Below are positions 13,374-20,546 of a stretch of DNA of 20,546 nucleotides, piece after piece. Origin of the DNA: JBHIAG01 sp046758465 (GTDB lineage: Bacteria; Acidobacteriota; Terriglobia; Acidiferrales; 2-02-FULL-67-57); NCBI GenBank assembly GCA_046758465.1, contig JBHIAG010000033.1, positions 1 to 20,546 on the forward strand. Reading direction: 5' to 3'. Numbering within the stretch: the stretch's first letter is position 1; the number at the start of each line of letters is the position of its first letter. A program made the translations under genes and the position numbers. The notes under the pieces are model-generated. The model searched no databases, was not told where the DNA came from, and saw only the letters and a program-made list of their open reading frames with translations.

Positions 13374-13418
13374 ATGTGTCCCTGCTGTCCCTATTGCCCG
13401 GATGACGACTGCGGCTAG
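13374..13418 (+). CDS. Cysteine-rich microprotein (MCPCCPYCPDDDCG)
   Basis: A 14-residue open frame, MCPCCPYCPDDDCG, with five Cys, three Pro and three Asp, ending in TAG. AAAGGAGG at 13360-13367 with a 6-nt spacer is the strongest ribosome binding site in this part of the window, while the preceding arsR has none. It starts 25 bp after the arsR stop on the same strand, so it should be made under ArsR control. The composition suggests binding of a soft metal or arsenite, like a miniature metallothionein, or a Cys-sensing leader peptide for the RNA structure just downstream. No homologue is known to me. Existence as a translated peptide is inferred from the ribosome binding site, frame and context. 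Confidence 0.62.
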   Translation: MCPCCPYCPDDDCG

Positions 13419-13627
13419 GTGGTCGTGATCCGGAGGCCCACCCCGCCCTGCGGGGTCGGGGCCAGCCGGCTGACGGGTGGAGCGGCCGATCCACCCCCAC
13501 CGGCCTCGCCGCCCGCCGATGCGACTCAGATTTCTACATCGAGCCCCCAGGCTCCCGCCCAGGGGAGGGCTTGCTATCTACTGCAGCGCGCTGGCGTTGC
13601 CCAATAAACCGATCAACCAATGAACCG
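13419..13627 (+). other. Structured, GC-rich region after the Cys-rich peptide
   Basis: No further gene is seen. There are three stem-loops: ACCCCG/CGGGGT with loop CCCTG (13440-13456); a two-tier hairpin GCCGG/CCGGC outside and GGGTGGA/TCCACCC inside (13465-13504); and AGCCC/GGGCT (13542-13571). The last contains CGAGCCCCCAGGCT, which also opens the hairpin at 11879-11892. None has a U-run, so they are not standard terminators. Confidence 0.55.
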
Positions 13628-14470
13628 TTACACCACCAGCGCCCGCAGCCGCCGCATGCGCTCCTCGACTGGCGGGTGGGTGCTGAAGAGCTTGGCCATG
13701 GCACCGCCTGCAAGCGGCTGCACGATGAACATGTGCGCCTGGCTCGGCTCCACCCGCCGCATCGGCACCCGCTTCGCGTAGGCCCCGAGCTTCTCTAGCG
13801 CGCTCGCCAGCCCGTAGCCGTGCCCGATGAAGCGCGCCGCGGCTGCGTCGGCGGCGTACTCACGCTGGCGGCTGATGGCCATTTGAATCATCATCGCGGC
13901 AATCGGCGCCAGGATGAGCATGAGCAGCATGACGAAAACATTGCCGCCGCCGTTACGGCCGCCGCGCCCGCCGAACAGCGCCGCGAAGTAGCCCAAGTGC
14001 GCCGCGTAGGTGATGGCGCCGGCAATCGTCGCCGCCACCGACATAATCAATGTATCGCGGTTGCGCACGTGCGCCAGCTCGTGTGCCAACACCCCTTCCA
14101 GCTCCTCGTCGTTCATCACTTCGAGCAGACCTGCCGTCGCCGCCACCGCCGCGTGCTGCGGATTGCGCCCGGTGGCAAACGCGTTCGGCTGCGCCTCAGG
14201 AATGATGTAAAGCCGCGGCATCGGCAAGCCCGTCCGCGCGCACAGCCGCTCCATCGCCGCATACATCCTCGGCGCCTGCGCACGGCTCACCGGCCGGGCC
14301 CGGCTCATCGCCAGCGCAATCTTGTCCCCATAGAAGTACGCGCCGAAGTTCAGCACTACGGCCAACACCAGCGCAATCGTCATCCCCTGCTGGCCGGCCA
14401 CTGCCGCGCCGCCATAAATCAGAATCAGCGTCAGCGCCACCAGCAAAACGCCTGTCTTCAGCGTGTTCAT
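13628..14470 (-). CDS. htpX: HtpX-type membrane zinc metalloprotease (M48)
   Basis: This 280-residue inner-membrane protease degrades damaged membrane proteins. Two hydrophobic segments lie at the N-terminus (about 5-25 and 30-48). The conserved R-L-Y-I-I-P-E-A-Q-P-N-A-F-A-T-G stretch is at 86-101, and the zinc site H-E-L-A-H is at 130-134. Two further hydrophobic stretches follow, then the third ligand region S-R-Q-R-E-Y-A-A-D. The C-terminal F-S-T-H-P-P-V-E-E-R-M-R-R-L is typical. A Gly/Arg-rich loop (G-G-R-G-G-R-N-G-G-G) separates the last two membrane segments, longer than in E. coli HtpX. Purine-rich AGGAGGGGTAAGGA upstream of the ATG supports the start. Its strand and nearness to hsp20-clpB fit a protein-quality-control role, but 275 bp of repeat-bearing DNA separate it from clpB. 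Confidence 0.95.
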   Translation of the reverse strand: MNTLKTGVLLVALTLILIYGGAAVAGQQGMTIALVLAVVLNFGAYFYGDKIALAMSRARPVSRAQAPRMYAAMERLCARTGLPMPRLYIIPEAQPNAFATGRNPQHAAVAATAGLLEVMNDEELEGVLAHELAHVRNRDTLIMSVAATIAGAITYAAHLGYFAALFGGRGGRNGGGNVFVMLLMLILAPIAAMMIQMAISRQREYAADAAAARFIGHGYGLASALEKLGAYAKRVPMRRVEPSQAHMFIVQPLAGGAMAKLFSTHPPVEERMRRLRALVV

Positions 14471-14650
14471 CGTTCCTTACCCCTCCTCAGTCTCTGGCCA
14501 AACTCTGTATTCTACCTAAATCTGCTCCTGCCCCACCATCCCCTGGCTTCCTCCCACTGTGAGCCTTGGGAAGGTCAACTTTAAAGGCTCCCAGTTTGGA
14601 AGAGGTGCTTCGCACCCGCCGATTCGAGGCCTGGCCACCTCTAAAAGGCC

Positions 14651-14710
14651 TCAGGGGCTAAAGCCCTACATTTTGGGGCATTCTTGACGGCGGGGTTGAA
14701 ACCCCGCCCT
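14651..14710 (+). repeat. Diverged bipartite TAAA-loop repeat, copy 4
   Basis: CAGGGGCTAAAGCCCTA is followed by GGCGGGGTTGAAACCCCGCC (14691-14710; 7-bp perfect stem). This is the same two-hairpin order as the copies at 3351 and 4284, preceded by the same CCTCAGGGGCTAAAGCC start. It lies just after the clpB stop and may cap the 3' end of that transcript. Confidence 0.7.
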
Positions 14711-14745
14711 ACCGATACGTCTTTTCACGGCCCGTAGGCGGGTCG

Positions 14746-17379
14746 CTAGCTGGCTGCCACCGCCGCGCCGGCCCGCGCGAACTTCATCTCGCCTTTGCCC
14801 GGCTCGGCGTCCACCACCACCCGGTCGCCGGATGATACTTCACCGTTCAGGATTTTCAACGCCAGCGGGTCTTGGATGAGCCGCTGGAGGGCGCGCTTCA
14901 GCGGCCGCGCGCCATAGGCCGGCTCGTAGCCCTCGCGGAAGAGCACCTCCCGCGCCCGCTGGGTCAACTCAATCTCGATTTTGCGCTCGGCCAGCAGCCG
15001 CCGCAGGTGCGTGAGCTGCAAGTCCACAATCTGGTCGAGCTCAGCCCGCCCCAGTGAATTGAAGATGACCGTATCGTCCACCCGGTTCAAGAATTCTGGC
15101 CGGAAGCTGGCCTGTAGGGCCTCGGTCATGCGCTGGCGCAACTCGGCCGGCTTGCCCTCCCCCGATTCGGGCGAGGCCGAGAGCTCGAAGATGGCTTGGC
15201 TGGCAATGTTACTCGTCATAATCAACACGGTGTTCTTGAAGTCCACCGTGCGGCCCTTGCCGTCGGTCAGCCGGCCATCGTCCAGTATCTGCAGCAGGAT
15301 GTTGAACACCTCCGGGTGCGCCTTCTCGATCTCGTCGAACAGCACCACCGAGTAGGGCCGCCGCCGCACGTGCTCGGTCAACTGGCCCCCCTCCTCGTAG
15401 CCCACGTAGCCGGGCGGCGCCCCGATCATCCGCGCCACCGAGTGCTTCTCCATGTACTCCGACATGTCCAGCCGCACCATCGCCCGCTCGTCGTCGAACA
15501 GGAACTCGGCCAGCGCCCGTGCCAGCTCCGTCTTCCCCACGCCGGTCGGACCCAGAAAGAGGAAACTCCCCAGCGGCCGCCGCGGGTCGGCCAGCCCGGC
15601 GCGGCTCCGCCGGATGGCGTTCGAGACTCGCGCCAGCGCCTCGTCCTGGCCCACTACCCGCAGCCGCAGCCGCTCCTCCATCCGGACGAGTTTCTCCACC
15701 TCGCCCTCCAGCAGCTTGCCCACCGGGATGCCTGTCCACTTCGAGACAATCCGCGCGATGTCTTCCTCGTCCACTTCCTCCTTCAGCATCCGCTGGCCGC
15801 CAGCGGCCGACTCGAGTCTCTTCTGCGCCGCCGCCAGCTCTTTCTCCAGGTCAACCAGCTTCCCATAGCGAATCTCGGCTACCCGGTCGAGCTCGCCGGC
15901 ACGCTCGGCCCGCTGCTCTTCGAGCTTCAACTGCTCAATCTTTTCCTTCAGTCCGCGAATCTGCCCGATGATTTCCTTCTCGTTCTGCCAGCGCGCCTTC
16001 AGCTCCGCCGAGCGCTCCCGAAGCTCGGCTACCTGGCGCTCGATTTCCTTCAGCCGCTCGCGCGAGGCCCGGTCGGATTCCTTCTTCAGTGCCTGCCGCT
16101 CGATTTCTCCTTGCAGAATTTGCCGCTCGATGTCGTCAATTTCGATCGGCAGCGAATCAAGCTGGATGCGGATCGAGGCTGCCGCCTCGTCTACCAGGTC
16201 AATCGCTTTGTCGGGCAGGAAGCGGTCGGAGATGTAGCGGTGACTCAGGACGGCCGCCGCCACCAGCGCCGTGTCCTTGATGCGCACGCCGTGATGTACT
16301 TCGTAGCGCTCCTGTAACCCGCGCAGAATCGAGATCGTGTCCTCGACGTCCGGTTCCCCCACGTAGATTTGCTGGAAACGCCGCTCCAGCGCCGGGTCGC
16401 GCTCGATGTGCTTTTTGTACTCGTTCAGCGTTGTGGCACCAATGGCCCGCAACGTCCCCCGCGCCAGCCCCGGCTTCAGCATGTTCGAAGCATCAATCGC
16501 TCCCTCGGCCGCTCCCGCGCCCACCAGCGTGTGCAACTCATCAATGAAGAGGATGATCTGCCCGTCGGCTTCCTCGATCTCGTGCAGCAGTGCCTTCAGC
16601 CGGTCTTCAAACTCGCCCCGGTACTTGGCTCCGGCCACCAGCGCCGCCAGGTCGAGCTGTACGATGCGCTTCGTCTTCAGCATCTCGGGAACGTCGCCCG
16701 CCCCGATGCGCCGCGCCAACCCTTCCACAATCGCCGTCTTGCCCACGCCTGGCTCGCCGATCAGCACCGGGTTGTTCTTCGTCCGCCGCGACAGCACCTG
16801 GATGACACGCCGGATTTCGGCATCGCGACCAATTACCGGGTCGAGCTTGCCCCGCCGCGCTAACTCTGTCAGGTCGCGCGCGTAGCGCTCCAGCGCCTGA
16901 TATTTGGCCTCCGGGTTGGGGTCGGTGACGCGCTGGCTGCCGCGCACGCGCGCCAGCGCTTGCAGTACCGCATCGTGCGTCACGCCCTGCGCCGCCAGCA
17001 CCTGCTGCGCCGGCTCGCCTTTCTGTCGCACGAGCGCCAGCAGCAGGTGCTCGGTTGAGACGTACTCGTCTTTGAAGCGATCGGCCTCGGCGAAGGCGTC
17101 TTCGAGAACCTTCTGGAGCGCAGACCCGATGAAGTGCTGGAGCATGCCCTGCACTTTGGGCTGCACGGTCAGGCGCGGTTCGGCCGCTGCGGCCAGCTCA
17201 TCCGGGCGGGCACCGATTTTCTCCAGCACGGGACGCACCACCCCGTCGGCCGGTGCCAGCAGCGCCACCAGCAAGTGCAGCGGCACCAGCTCCTGGTGGC
17301 TGTGGTGTGAGGCGACCTCTTGCGCCGCCTGCACGGCCTCCTGTGCCTTCAGCGTCAGCTTGTCAAACCGAATCGCCAT
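14746..17379 (-). CDS. clpB: ClpB disaggregase
   Basis: An 877-residue cytoplasmic AAA+ chaperone that, with DnaK, pulls proteins out of aggregates. The N-terminal repeat domain covers about 1-145 (F-D-K-L-T-L-K-A-Q-E-A). NBD1 has Walker A G-E-P-G-V-G-K-T near residue 207 and Walker B I-L-F-I-D-E-L-H-T near 275. The Glu/Arg-rich coiled-coil middle domain (about 405-525) distinguishes ClpB from ClpA/ClpC. NBD2 has Walker A G-P-T-G-V-G-K-T near 605, the pore loop G-A-P-P-G-Y-V-G-Y near 650, and sensor-2 Y-G-A-R-P-L-K-R. There is no ClpP-binding I-G-F/L loop, as expected for a disaggregase. The ATG has GGAG upstream. hsp20 lies 68 bp upstream in the same direction, so the two small/large heat-shock partners are probably one operon. 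Confidence 0.97.
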   Translation of the reverse strand: MAIRFDKLTLKAQEAVQAAQEVASHHSHQELVPLHLLVALLAPADGVVRPVLEKIGARPDELAAAAEPRLTVQPKVQGMLQHFIGSALQKVLEDAFAEADRFKDEYVSTEHLLLALVRQKGEPAQQVLAAQGVTHDAVLQALARVRGSQRVTDPNPEAKYQALERYARDLTELARRGKLDPVIGRDAEIRRVIQVLSRRTKNNPVLIGEPGVGKTAIVEGLARRIGAGDVPEMLKTKRIVQLDLAALVAGAKYRGEFEDRLKALLHEIEEADGQIILFIDELHTLVGAGAAEGAIDASNMLKPGLARGTLRAIGATTLNEYKKHIERDPALERRFQQIYVGEPDVEDTISILRGLQERYEVHHGVRIKDTALVAAAVLSHRYISDRFLPDKAIDLVDEAAASIRIQLDSLPIEIDDIERQILQGEIERQALKKESDRASRERLKEIERQVAELRERSAELKARWQNEKEIIGQIRGLKEKIEQLKLEEQRAERAGELDRVAEIRYGKLVDLEKELAAAQKRLESAAGGQRMLKEEVDEEDIARIVSKWTGIPVGKLLEGEVEKLVRMEERLRLRVVGQDEALARVSNAIRRSRAGLADPRRPLGSFLFLGPTGVGKTELARALAEFLFDDERAMVRLDMSEYMEKHSVARMIGAPPGYVGYEEGGQLTEHVRRRPYSVVLFDEIEKAHPEVFNILLQILDDGRLTDGKGRTVDFKNTVLIMTSNIASQAIFELSASPESGEGKPAELRQRMTEALQASFRPEFLNRVDDTVIFNSLGRAELDQIVDLQLTHLRRLLAERKIEIELTQRAREVLFREGYEPAYGARPLKRALQRLIQDPLALKILNGEVSSGDRVVVDAEPGKGEMKFARAGAAVAAS

Positions 17380-17401
17380 AGTTTCTTCTCCAAAGACAAA
17401 G

Positions 17402-17436
17402 GGCCACCCCAGCCGTTAGCTCGTGCTAGGGTGGCC
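17402..17436 (-). promoter_or_regulatory. Intercistronic hairpin between hsp20 and clpB
   Basis: GGCCACCC (17402-17409) pairs perfectly with GGGTGGCC (17429-17436) over 8 bp, enclosing 19 nt that can itself form a small AGC/GCT stem. It lies between the hsp20 stop and the clpB ribosome binding site. Such hairpins often mark mRNA processing or partial termination, which would make hsp20 message more abundant than clpB. No U-run follows. Confidence 0.6.
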
Positions 17437-17447
17437 ACTGCCCTTCC

Positions 17448-17912
17448 TTACTTCACCGTGACCTTGATCTGCTTCGGCTTGGCCTCGGCCCGCTTCGGCA
17501 GCCGCAGCTCCAACACACCGTTGCGATACTCGGCCTGGATCTTGTCCGCATCCACCGAGTTCGGCAGCGCGAAGCTGCGGACGAAGCTGCCGTAGGTCCG
17601 CTCGACGCGGCGGTAGTCCTCTTCCTTGACGTCCTTCTCGTAGGTCCGCTCACCGCGCAGCGTCAGCCTGCCGTTCTCCACCTGGATGTCGACCCCCTTG
17701 GGGTCAACCCCCGGCAGGTCGGCCCTGAGAGCGATCTCATCGTCGTTCTCGACGATGTCGACTGCCGGCAGCCAGCTCGTGCGGTCAAAGGCCTCGCCGA
17801 ACAGGCTGTCGCCAAACAGGCGGTCAACCTGCCCCTGCAGCGCCGCCAGCTCCCGGAAGGGAGCCCAACGGCTAAGGCCACGGAAGGGTTCCCAGCGAAT
17901 TAGCCCTGCCAT
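17448..17912 (-). CDS. Small heat-shock protein (Hsp20/alpha-crystallin)
   Basis: A 154-residue ATP-independent holdase that binds unfolding proteins and hands them to ClpB/DnaK. The N-terminal arm (R-W-E-P-F-R-G-L-S-R-W-A-P-F-R-E) is followed by the alpha-crystallin domain from about residue 45. That domain runs from W-L-P-A-V-D-I-V-E-N-D-D-E through L-P-G-V-D-P-K-G-V-D-I and G-R-L-T-L-R-G-E-R to the A-x-x-x-x-G-V-L-E-L-R-L-P-K signature. The tail carries an I-K-V (I-x-I/V) motif used for oligomer assembly. The ATG at 17912 is chosen because TAGGAGGTGAGG precedes it; an in-frame start 30 bp upstream would overlap that site. First gene of the probable hsp20-clpB operon. Confidence 0.95.
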   Translation of the reverse strand: MAGLIRWEPFRGLSRWAPFRELAALQGQVDRLFGDSLFGEAFDRTSWLPAVDIVENDDEIALRADLPGVDPKGVDIQVENGRLTLRGERTYEKDVKEEDYRRVERTYGSFVRSFALPNSVDADKIQAEYRNGVLELRLPKRAEAKPKQIKVTVK

Positions 17913-17952
17913 AGCGTCCTCACCTCCTAAGTTCTTAGTCAATACAACTCAT

Positions 17953-17987
17953 ATTATATGATGCACGACAGTTGATATTTGTCAACT
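17953..17987 (-). promoter_or_regulatory. hsp20-clpB promoter region with an 18-bp inverted repeat
   Basis: In an AT-rich island, AGTTGA (17970-17975) and TCAACT (17982-17987) form a perfect inverted repeat around 6 bp. On the minus strand the repeat contains TTGACA (17985-17980), and a perfect TATAAT lies at 17958-17953. The 21-bp spacing is too long for ordinary sigma70, so either the pairing of these boxes is wrong or activation is needed. The repeat matches neither CIRCE (TTAGCACTC-N9-GAGTGCTAA) nor HAIR (CTTGAGT-N7-ACTCAAG), so it would be a different operator. Confidence 0.5.
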
Positions 17988-17992
17988 AATAT

Positions 17993-18020
17993 TTGCCATG
18001 TGTTTTCAATAGCTTATACG
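17993..18020 (+). promoter_or_regulatory. Weak candidate promoter for queA
   Basis: TTGCCA (17993-17998) and TATACG (18015-18020) are separated by 16 bp in the AT-rich part of the divergent region. A transcript from here would have a leader of roughly 130 nt. I see no recognisable preQ1 riboswitch in that leader. Confidence 0.3.
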
Positions 18021-18156
18021 TTAATTCTGGTCGATGTCGCCATCATTTGACCATGGATGCGTGAGGAGCAACAGCCTGCAGGCACCCGGCACGCTCGCAT
18101 TTTCGTCCGCACGGCTACTGAGGGACAGTAAGATATCAGCCCGAGGAGGCGCGACC

Positions 18157-19254
18157 ATGCGCCCGGAGGAGTTCGACTACCCACTGCCGGAGGAGTTGAT
18201 TGCGCAGCGGCCCCTGGCCGAGCGCGACGCCTCCCGCATGCTCGTCATCGCGCGCGCGCCGGCCAGCTTCAGCGATCGCCGCTTCCGCGACCTGCCGGCG
18301 CTGCTGCGGGGCGACGAGCTGCTGGTGGTGAACAACACCCGGGTTTTCTCCGCCCGCCTGTTTGCGCGTCGCCGCGGCGTCAGCGCCCAGCCGATCGGTC
18401 GGCGCAATCCCTCCCGTCGGGAGTATCTCAAGGCACAGATTGAAGTCCTGCTGACCCGCGAGCTCGAGCCCGGCTTGTGGGAGGCACTGGTGCGCCCGGG
18501 GCGCAAGGTGCGCACGGGCGAGCGACTCGTCTTCTCTCCGCCCGAAGCCAGCGCGGCGCTGGAGGCCGAGGTGGAGGGCCGGGGCGAGTTCGGCCTGCGC
18601 CGACTGCGCTTCCCGCCGGACGCCAACTTATGGGAAAGCTTCGAGCGGCTGGGGCACGTGCCCCTGCCGCCCTACATCAAGCGTCCCGACGAGCCCGCCG
18701 ACCGCGAGCGCTACCAGACAGTGTTTGCCCGGCCCGATAAGACCGGTGCCGTGGCCGCGCCTACCGCGGGCCTGCACTTCACGCCAGCGATTCTCCAGGC
18801 GTTGCGCGGGCGCGGCATCGAAGTGGTGGAAATCACTCTGACCGTAGGTTTGCCAACGTTCCAGCCCATTCACACCGAAACGCTCGAAGAGCACCGCATG
18901 CCGCCTGAGCCCTACGAAATCTCGCCGGCTGCCGCTCAGGCCATCGAAGCCGCCCGTCGCCGCGACCGACCGATTCTGGCGGTTGGCACCACGGTGGTGC
19001 GCGTGCTCGAAAGCGTCGCGACGCGTGCGGGGTGCGTCGTGGCCGGCTCCGGCCCAGCCGACCTGTTCATCTACCCGGGCTATCAGTTCAAAGTCGTCAA
19101 TCAACTGCTAACGAACTTCCACCTGCCGCGCAGCTCACTGCTGGTGCTGGTGGCGGCCTTTGCCGGGCGGGAGTTCATCCTGCGGGTCTACGAACACGCC
19201 CTCCGGGAAAGGTATCGCTTCTACAGCTATGGCGACTGCATGCTGATCCGCTAG
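18157..19254 (+). CDS. queA: tRNA preQ1(34) S-adenosylmethionine ribosyltransferase-isomerase
   Basis: A 365-residue enzyme that transfers and isomerises the ribosyl part of S-adenosylmethionine onto preQ1 in tRNA anticodons, giving epoxyqueuosine. It opens with F-D-Y-P-L-P-E-E-L-I-A-Q-R-P-L-A-E-R-D-A-S-R-M-L-V, the family signature. V-V-N-N-T-R-V-F follows, then the conserved A-A-P-T-A-G-L-H-F-T and G-L-P-T-F-Q-P-I-H-T blocks, and near the C-terminus T-N-F-H-L-P-R-S-S-L-L-V-L-V. A short Arg-rich insertion (R-R-R-G-V-S-A-Q-P-I-G-R-R-N-P-S-R-R-E-Y) sits near residues 69-88 and explains the slight excess over the usual ~350. The ATG at 18157 has GAGGAGG 8 nt upstream; the frame is open further upstream but has no family similarity there. 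Other queuosine genes are not in the window. Confidence 0.96.
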   Translation: MRPEEFDYPLPEELIAQRPLAERDASRMLVIARAPASFSDRRFRDLPALLRGDELLVVNNTRVFSARLFARRRGVSAQPIGRRNPSRREYLKAQIEVLLTRELEPGLWEALVRPGRKVRTGERLVFSPPEASAALEAEVEGRGEFGLRRLRFPPDANLWESFERLGHVPLPPYIKRPDEPADRERYQTVFARPDKTGAVAAPTAGLHFTPAILQALRGRGIEVVEITLTVGLPTFQPIHTETLEEHRMPPEPYEISPAAAQAIEAARRRDRPILAVGTTVVRVLESVATRAGCVVAGSGPADLFIYPGYQFKVVNQLLTNFHLPRSSLLVLVAAFAGREFILRVYEHALRERYRFYSYGDCMLIR

Positions 19255-19293
19255 AAACTTCGAGCGGAAAGCGACCGGGGGTCAGGGCGTACT

Positions 19294-20546
19294 TCACTTG
19301 GAGAGGACATCTTCCCAGTCGTTAATCGTCATCTTGTCGGGCTTGAAGCCCAGCGAAATCTCGAAAGGCGTTTCGGGACCACGGACGTTGAACCAGCCGG
19401 CCCGCCACGAGCGCTTGCCTTGATGAAGGAAAAAGGGGACGAGGGTGCGGAAGCCTTCCGGCACGCCTGATTGCCGCAGCATACCTTTCAGGACAAGCTT
19501 CTCGGGCTCGGCGGCGGGCTCGATCTCGTAGTGCAATTTGTACTCCGGGACGCCGGTGCCATAAACCCAACTCTCAAAGAACCAATCCATCTTGCCGTTG
19601 CCGTCGAGGTCCATCTGTGGAGTCATATGCTTTTCCACGATGGCCTTGAAATCCTCGGTCGAGGCGGGCTGGTTGTGGAACGTGCGAGTGAAGTCCTGCA
19701 TCATGGCGATGAAGCGGTGATCGGGCTCCTGCGGGTTACGCGGGTCGTAGAGCAGCATCCGCAGCATGTGGAGCACCCAGCCGCCCTTGTTGTAGATGAC
19801 GTTGCTGTACGCGCCGGGGTGCTTGCCAGAGTTCAGGCGCACGCCGGTGTAGATAGGCCCGATACTGTCAGGGACGATGCCCTCACGGTCGCGCGTCAGT
19901 AACGCTTGCCGGTTCTTGCGCAGCAAGCGGAAGTATTCGCCGGGGTTCCGCCGATACATGGTGTAGAGGATACCGGAGAACTCCGCGAACCCTTCCGAGA
20001 GCCACTGGTCGTGATAACTCTTCCAGCCCACCGCGTGCCCCCACCACTGATGCGAGGTTTCATGGGCGCGGAAGAAGTCGGTGAGGCGAACGTGGTCGCG
20101 GATGCCCAGTTGGTGGCGCTGGGTGGAGTCGAGGAAAGACGCAGCCCAGATGTAGAGCAGCGAGGGCCAGCCCTGACCATAGCTGTAGTTAGCGGGGATA
20201 TTGGTGACAGCCAGCTTCTTGTAGGGATAAGGCCCGAAGTACTTTTCGAATAGCCGCAAGGAGTTCCCCACCTCGGCGGCCATCACCTTGCCCAGGCGGC
20301 CGGGGGCGAGCGAGCCCAGGGCCACAGGCGCAGTCGGGCCGATTTGTCCCGGCAGGGTGGGCGTCACTGTCAGTTCGAGGCCGCGTAGCGCATCATCCGG
20401 CCTCTTGTTGGCATAGACTTCGACCTGAATCTTGCCGACTGCTTCCGTCCGTACTTTGTAGTCCCCGAAAGCAAAGCCCGCAACCGCCAGTGGCAACTCG
20501 CTCTGCCAGCGCGTCACGCGATATTTCTTCTCTTTGCGGTCTTCCA
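19294..20546 (-). CDS. M1-family zinc metallopeptidase, N-terminus cut by window edge
   Basis: The frame is open to the right edge, so the 5' end is missing; 416 residues plus a partial codon are visible. The codons before the GTG at about 20517 still read as protein (E-D-R-K-E-K-K-Y-R-V-T-R-W-Q-S-E-L-P-L-A-V-A-G-F), which fits the domain before the catalytic core. The zinc site is H-E-T-S-H-Q-W-W-G-H with the third ligand Glu exactly 18 residues after the second His (W-L-S-E-G-F-A-E-F), the gluzincin pattern of M1 peptidases. The usual G-x-M-E-N exopeptidase motif is not evident in the visible part, so this may be an M1-like protein with other specificity. The C-terminal region looks beta-rich. 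It converges with queA, leaving 39 bp between the stops. Confidence 0.93.
   Translation of the reverse strand, partial: EDRKEKKYRVTRWQSELPLAVAGFAFGDYKVRTEAVGKIQVEVYANKRPDDALRGLELTVTPTLPGQIGPTAPVALGSLAPGRLGKVMAAEVGNSLRLFEKYFGPYPYKKLAVTNIPANYSYGQGWPSLLYIWAASFLDSTQRHQLGIRDHVRLTDFFRAHETSHQWWGHAVGWKSYHDQWLSEGFAEFSGILYTMYRRNPGEYFRLLRKNRQALLTRDREGIVPDSIGPIYTGVRLNSGKHPGAYSNVIYNKGGWVLHMLRMLLYDPRNPQEPDHRFIAMMQDFTRTFHNQPASTEDFKAIVEKHMTPQMDLDGNGKMDWFFESWVYGTGVPEYKLHYEIEPAAEPEKLVLKGMLRQSGVPEGFRTLVPFFLHQGKRSWRAGWFNVRGPETPFEISLGFKPDKMTINDWEDVLSK

Noticed and set aside
13465..13504. Possible tRNA or tRNA-Sec fragment
   Set aside because: The stem-loop pattern lacks a T-loop GTTCRANNC, a CCA end and an anticodon arm of the right size.
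15196..16317. Plus-strand open frame of 373 codons opposite clpB
   Set aside because: It lies wholly within the well-conserved clpB gene and its product is rich in His, Gln and Leu without a recognisable domain.
18034..18156. Upstream extension of queA to an earlier start in the same frame
   Set aside because: The conserved protein begins at 18157 behind GAGGAGG; the upstream 41 codons resemble no queA N-terminus and overlap the promoter region.
20515..20517. GTG as the true start of the M1 peptidase
   Set aside because: The frame is open to the edge and the upstream codons continue protein-like sequence; the visible part lacks the N-terminal beta domain, so the gene begins outside the window.

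Overview
The window is a GC-rich (clearly above 60% by eye) stretch of bacterial chromosome, most likely from an Acidobacteriota bacterium or a close relative. This rests on the gene content (a DUF5916-type outer-membrane barrel, a secreted DinB-like protein, a small conserved 'GDWVLVTTKNS' protein, a short-form 6-phosphogluconate dehydrogenase) and on intergenic spaces crowded with short palindromic repeats. No rRNA, tRNA, CRISPR array, phage gene or transposase was seen. Both ends cut through genes on the minus strand.

Layout. 1-3044 (minus): a two-gene ion-transport unit, a ligand-gated type K+ channel followed by a CPA1 Na+/H+ antiporter that runs off the left edge. 3438-5042: two AhpD-like peroxidase-related genes facing each other, with a HicB-like orphan and three palindromic repeat elements between them. 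Each AhpD gene is interrupted by an in-frame TGA at the same motif position (C-x-x-TGA-T-E-x-H), and each TGA is followed at 17-18 nt by a stem-loop with a G in the apical loop. I read both as selenocysteine codons with bacterial SECIS elements, so each pair of open frames is one selenoprotein (191 and 182 aa). 5452-7899 (plus): gnd and zwf, the NADPH-producing dehydrogenases of the pentose phosphate pathway. 8124-12870 (plus): a small conserved protein behind a 5'-terminal hairpin, a secreted DinB-like protein, a DUF5916 barrel with a glycine tract, and a single-pass membrane protein. 12959-13418 (plus): an ArsR-family repressor that looks leaderless, followed by a 14-residue five-cysteine microprotein with an excellent ribosome binding site. 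13628-14470 (minus): HtpX. 14746-17912 (minus): hsp20 then clpB. 18157-19254 (plus): queA. 19294-20546 (minus): an M1 zinc aminopeptidase, cut by the right edge.

How the genes fit together: many concern stress handling. NADPH supply (gnd, zwf) and thiol/selenol peroxidase-like proteins address oxidative stress; ArsR and the Cys-rich peptide address metal or metalloid stress; Hsp20, ClpB and HtpX address protein damage. This is a thematic reading, not proof of co-regulation.

The most notable points are the convergent pair of probable selenoproteins, the arsR-microprotein unit, and a short interspersed repeat (core CCTGAGCRAAGYCGAAGG) whose copies here sit inside the loops of otherwise unrelated hairpins, as if small palindromic elements were nested in one another.
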